The notes under the pieces: generated by a model | Database searches by the model: none | Seen by the model: only the letters and a program-made list of their open reading frames with translations | Told to the model about the DNA's origin: nothing | NCBI GenBank assembly: GCA_046331545.1 | Contig: JAXLQR010000002.1 | Location: 2,542,001 to 2,606,000, forward strand | Direction of reading: 5' to 3' | DNA: 64,000 nt | Origin: JADJVL01 sp046331545 | GTDB lineage: Bacteria; Acidobacteriota; Holophagae; Holophagales; Holophagaceae | In this document: positions 62,012-64,000 of the stretch, piece by piece | Position numbering within the stretch: the stretch's first letter is position 1 | Layout: each line of letters starts with the position of its first letter | Program-made: the position numbers and the translations under genes

Positions 62012-63112
62012 ATGGCCGAGCCCCAATGGCAGGACCTGGGCCCCGCGGAGGACCTGGCCCGGAAGCCCCTCCAGACCGTCCGGGCCGGGCGCACGGCCCT
62101 GGCCCTGAGCTGCCGGGAGGGCGTCTTCGGCGCGGTCTCCGCCGTCTGCAACCACGCCGGCGGGCCCCTGGGCGAGGGACGGCTGGAGGGGGACTACGTG
62201 GTCTGCCCCTGGCACCACTGGAAGTTCCACGCGCGCACGGGCCTCGGGGAGCCCGGCTTCGAGGAGGACGCCGTCCCCGCCTTCCCCGTGAAGGTGGAGG
62301 AGGGCCGCGTGTGGGTGGACGTGGGGAACGGCACCCTGAGGACGAAGAAGCCCCACGCGCCGCACCCCCTGGCGCGGCCCGTGGTGCGCGAGCCCGGCCC
62401 CCTGCGGGTGGCGGGCCTCTCGACCACCGTCATGGACCGGGCCCACCCCCGCTTCTCCACATCGGACGCCCTGCTCGAGTCCGCGCTGGAGCACGCGCGG
62501 GCCCTGGGCGCCGAGGCGAAGCTCATCAAGCTCAACGACCTGGCCTTCCGGGCCTGCGAGGGCTACTACTCCAAGAGCGCGCGGGCCTGCACCTGGCCCT
62601 GCTCCATCACGCAGATGGACGAGACGGACCAGCTCGACCAGGTCTACGAGGCCTTCGTCCACTGGGCGGACGCGGTGATCGTCGCGACGCCCATCCGGTG
62701 GGGCGCGGCCAGCTCGCTCTACCACCGCATGGCCGAGCGCATGAACTGCGTCCAGAACCAGGTGACCATCGCGGACCGGGTGCTCATCCGGAACAAGGTG
62801 GCCGCCTTCATCATCACCGGCGGCCAGGACAACATCCAGGCCGTGGCGGGCCAGATGCTCGGCTTCTTCGGGGAGCTCGGCTTCCTCTTCCCCCAGTTCC
62901 CCTACATCGCCCACAGCCGCGGGTGGACCGCCGAGGACATGGAGAGGAACGTCGCCTTCGTCCAGCACGACGTGGAGCTCCACCAGGGCGCGAGGGACCT
63001 CGCCGCGCGCAGCCTCGCCCTCGCGAAGCACCTCGTGGAGGAGGCGCCCACGCCCGAGCGGATCGGCCGGGGCGGGCGGAAGGCGCACCGGATGCGGGCC
63101 GAGGGCGGGTGA
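62012..63112 (+). CDS. Rieske ferredoxin - flavodoxin-like (NADPH-dependent FMN reductase) fusion
   Basis: A 366-residue protein. Residues 1-105 are a Rieske domain with the 2Fe-2S ligands in AVCNHAGGPLGEG (CxH) and VVCPWHHWKFHARTG (CxxH). Residues about 130-340 form a flavodoxin-like fold of the FMN reductase (FMN_red) type (VAGLSTTVMDRAHP, WADAVIVATPIRWGAASSLY, VAAFIITGGQDNIQAVAG). It is a single soluble redox protein that could pass electrons between flavin and the iron-sulfur centre. AAGGAG precedes the ATG. Partners and substrate are unknown. Confidence 0.8.
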   Translation: MAEPQWQDLGPAEDLARKPLQTVRAGRTALALSCREGVFGAVSAVCNHAGGPLGEGRLEGDYVVCPWHHWKFHARTGLGEPGFEEDAVPAFPVKVEEGRVWVDVGNGTLRTKKPHAPHPLARPVVREPGPLRVAGLSTTVMDRAHPRFSTSDALLESALEHARALGAEAKLIKLNDLAFRACEGYYSKSARACTWPCSITQMDETDQLDQVYEAFVHWADAVIVATPIRWGAASSLYHRMAERMNCVQNQVTIADRVLIRNKVAAFIITGGQDNIQAVAGQMLGFFGELGFLFPQFPYIAHSRGWTAEDMERNVAFVQHDVELHQGARDLAARSLALAKHLVEEAPTPERIGRGGRKAHRMRAEGG

Positions 63113-63146
63113 GGGGTCGGCCCGGAGCCATCACCCTGCTGCAGAG

Positions 63147-63276
63147 CCTTTGACCTTCGCGGTTGGCCTGCGCAGTTGACCTTCGCGGTTGAAGTGCGAA
63201 GTTGAACTTTGAAGTTGACCTTCCAAAGGCATGCGGGTCCCCCGCGGCGGCTTCATGCCGCGGGGGACCCGCATGC
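63147..63276. repeat. palindromic intergenic element, relative of 59675-59980
   Basis: Part of the gene-free stretch 63113-63499. It holds TTGA-rich repeats, including a direct repeat TTGACCTTCGCGGTTG (63150-63165, 63176-63191), flanked by CCTTTG and CCAAAGG. A perfect 20-bp stem follows (63229-63248 / 63257-63276; loop GGCTTCAT). The junction TTGAAGTTGACCTTCCAAAG parallels TTGAAGTTGAAGTTCAAAG at the other element. The bases 63277-63499 show no gene or clear signal. Confidence 0.8.
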
Positions 63277-63499
63277 GGGCAAGCGACAGCGCGCCAGGAC
63301 CATGAACCATCTTCCGGCCGGGACGAAAGGCGGCGGTGGGACGAGGCCATCAACCCTCGGTGAAGGCCGCCGGTCGACCGTCTCCGGCCGGGGCTTCCGT
63401 GCCTCTCGAAGATCGACCCCGTGGGGGCGCGGAGGCTTCGGGCGGAGGCTGGTGAAGGGTCGGCCCGGTCTCCCGGGAGCCTCGCTTCAACCCCGCCCC

Positions 63500-63781
63500 T
63501 CAGCCCTCCTCGACCTCGATCTCCCGCAGGTCCTTGCCGGGCTTGAACCGGATGCTCCGCCCCTTCGGGATCTGCACGCTGTCGCCGGTCTTGATGTTGC
63601 GGCCCATGCCGCGCTTCCGCGGCCGGGGCTCGAAGACGCCGAAACCGCGGATCTCGATGCGGTGGCCGTCGAGGAGGGCCTGCTTCATGCGCTCGGTGAT
63701 GAGGTCCACCACGTCCAGGGCCGTGGCACGGGAGCAGGGATGCACCTGCATGAGGGCGTTGGCGATGTCGATCTTGATCAT
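63500..63781 (-). CDS. HU/IHF-family DNA-bending protein
   Basis: A 93-residue HU/IHF protein. The helical dimerisation part is NALMQVHPCSRATALDVVDL, and the DNA-clamp arm is RIEIRGFGVFEPRPRKRGMG followed by RNIKTG. The Pro-bearing tip and the long C-terminal tail fit the IHF-like branch, but heterodimeric partners are not seen. It organises the nucleoid and assists recombination and transcription. Confidence 0.88.
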   Translation of the reverse strand: MIKIDIANALMQVHPCSRATALDVVDLITERMKQALLDGHRIEIRGFGVFEPRPRKRGMGRNIKTGDSVQIPKGRSIRFKPGKDLREIEVEEG

Positions 63782-63814
63782 GGGGATCTCCCGAGGGCTG
63801 GACCGGGGCCGGGA

Positions 63815-64000
63815 TCAGTGGCGGGCGAGGCCGATCTTGAAGTCGCCGGAGGGCGCGGCCGGGGCCGCCGGGGCCGCGGGGGCCGCCGGGGCGGCGGGCG
63901 CGGGCGGAGGCGGGGGTCCGCCGGACTCGCGGCCGGCGCCCTGGCTGATGGACATGGCCCGGTCCATGTTGCTGCGGGCCATGTCGGCCGTCGCCATGAC
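63815..64000 (-). CDS. Ala/Pro-rich protein of unknown function (probably truncated by window edge)
   Basis: The visible C-terminal part runs to the window end. It has a short helical start (MARSNMDRAMSISQGAG), a Pro run and an Ala-Ala-Pro linker, ending SGDFKIGLARH. An ATG at 63997 may be internal; the frame is open to the window edge. Linkers like this join folded domains. Function unknown. Confidence 0.4.
   Translation of the reverse strand, partial: VMATADMARSNMDRAMSISQGAGRESGGPPPPPAPAAPAAPAAPAAPAAPSGDFKIGLARH

Overview
The window is about 70 % GC, densely packed with genes, and has the gene content of a free-living Gram-negative bacterium: a TonB-dependent receptor, several multiheme cytochromes c, and the NrfHA ammonifying nitrite reductase. 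The mix of respiratory cytochromes, archaeal-type LeuCD, a class I lanthipeptide-like leader and winged-helix/TPR regulators points to Acidobacteriota, most likely class Holophagae (Geothrix/Holophaga relatives). That assignment is inference, because no rRNA or other marker gene allows a firm placement.

Layout. 1-2.5 kb: a thiamine-dependent 2-oxoacid dehydrogenase E1 pair (alpha truncated by the window edge) and an SRPBCC protein. 2.5-7.2 kb: exported cytochromes, a small exported protein and a TonB-dependent receptor. 7.2-10.5 kb: a cold-shock protein with a structured leader, an alpha/beta hydrolase and unknown genes. 10.5-13.1 kb: an AT-rich island carrying a complete type II restriction-modification system (methyltransferase, HNH-type nuclease, controller protein with a C-box). 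13.2-21.2 kb: dnaE, an ankyrin protein, hicBA, an acetyltransferase, an orphan lanthipeptide-like precursor and a methyltransferase/SnoaL pair. 21.3-27.8 kb: a winged-helix/TPR regulator, an acpS cluster, a PhzF-family protein and an Ig-domain lipoprotein.

27.8-43.0 kb is a branched-chain amino acid supercluster on the minus strand. leuACDB lies divergent from a LysR regulator. It is followed by ilvD-ilvB-ilvN-ilvC, an aminotransferase, an omega-amidase-like hydrolase, ilvE and an ilvA-like dehydratase. The ilv part has its own promoter, a 47-codon leader peptide and a terminator/antiterminator pair, so it looks regulated by ribosome-mediated attenuation. ilvB carries one frameshift and ilvD a cluster of them. 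The intact neighbours make sequence error likelier than decay.

43-51 kb: a patch of lower GC with a membrane protein, a Tdi1/DUF1851-like protein and a DUF433/DUF5615 toxin-antitoxin pair, then hrpB divergent from a receptor-like Ser/Thr kinase with TPRs. 51-57.5 kb: membrane and metabolic genes, ssb and asnS. 57.6-59.6 kb: nrfHA, whose catalytic subunit has CxxCH rather than CxxCK at the first heme. 59.6-64 kb: an agmatinase-like gene, a Rieske-flavodoxin fusion and an HU/IHF gene. These alternate with two large palindromic intergenic elements that share one architecture and match no repeat family I can name.

Most interesting points: the orphan lanthipeptide-like precursor (18917-19117), the apparently leaderless ilv leader peptide and attenuator (37221-37451), the branched palindromic element (59675-59980) with its relative at 63147-63276, the methyltransferase with an embedded helix-turn-helix, and the Rieske-flavodoxin fusion. 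I found no rRNA, tRNA, CRISPR array, prophage or insertion sequence.
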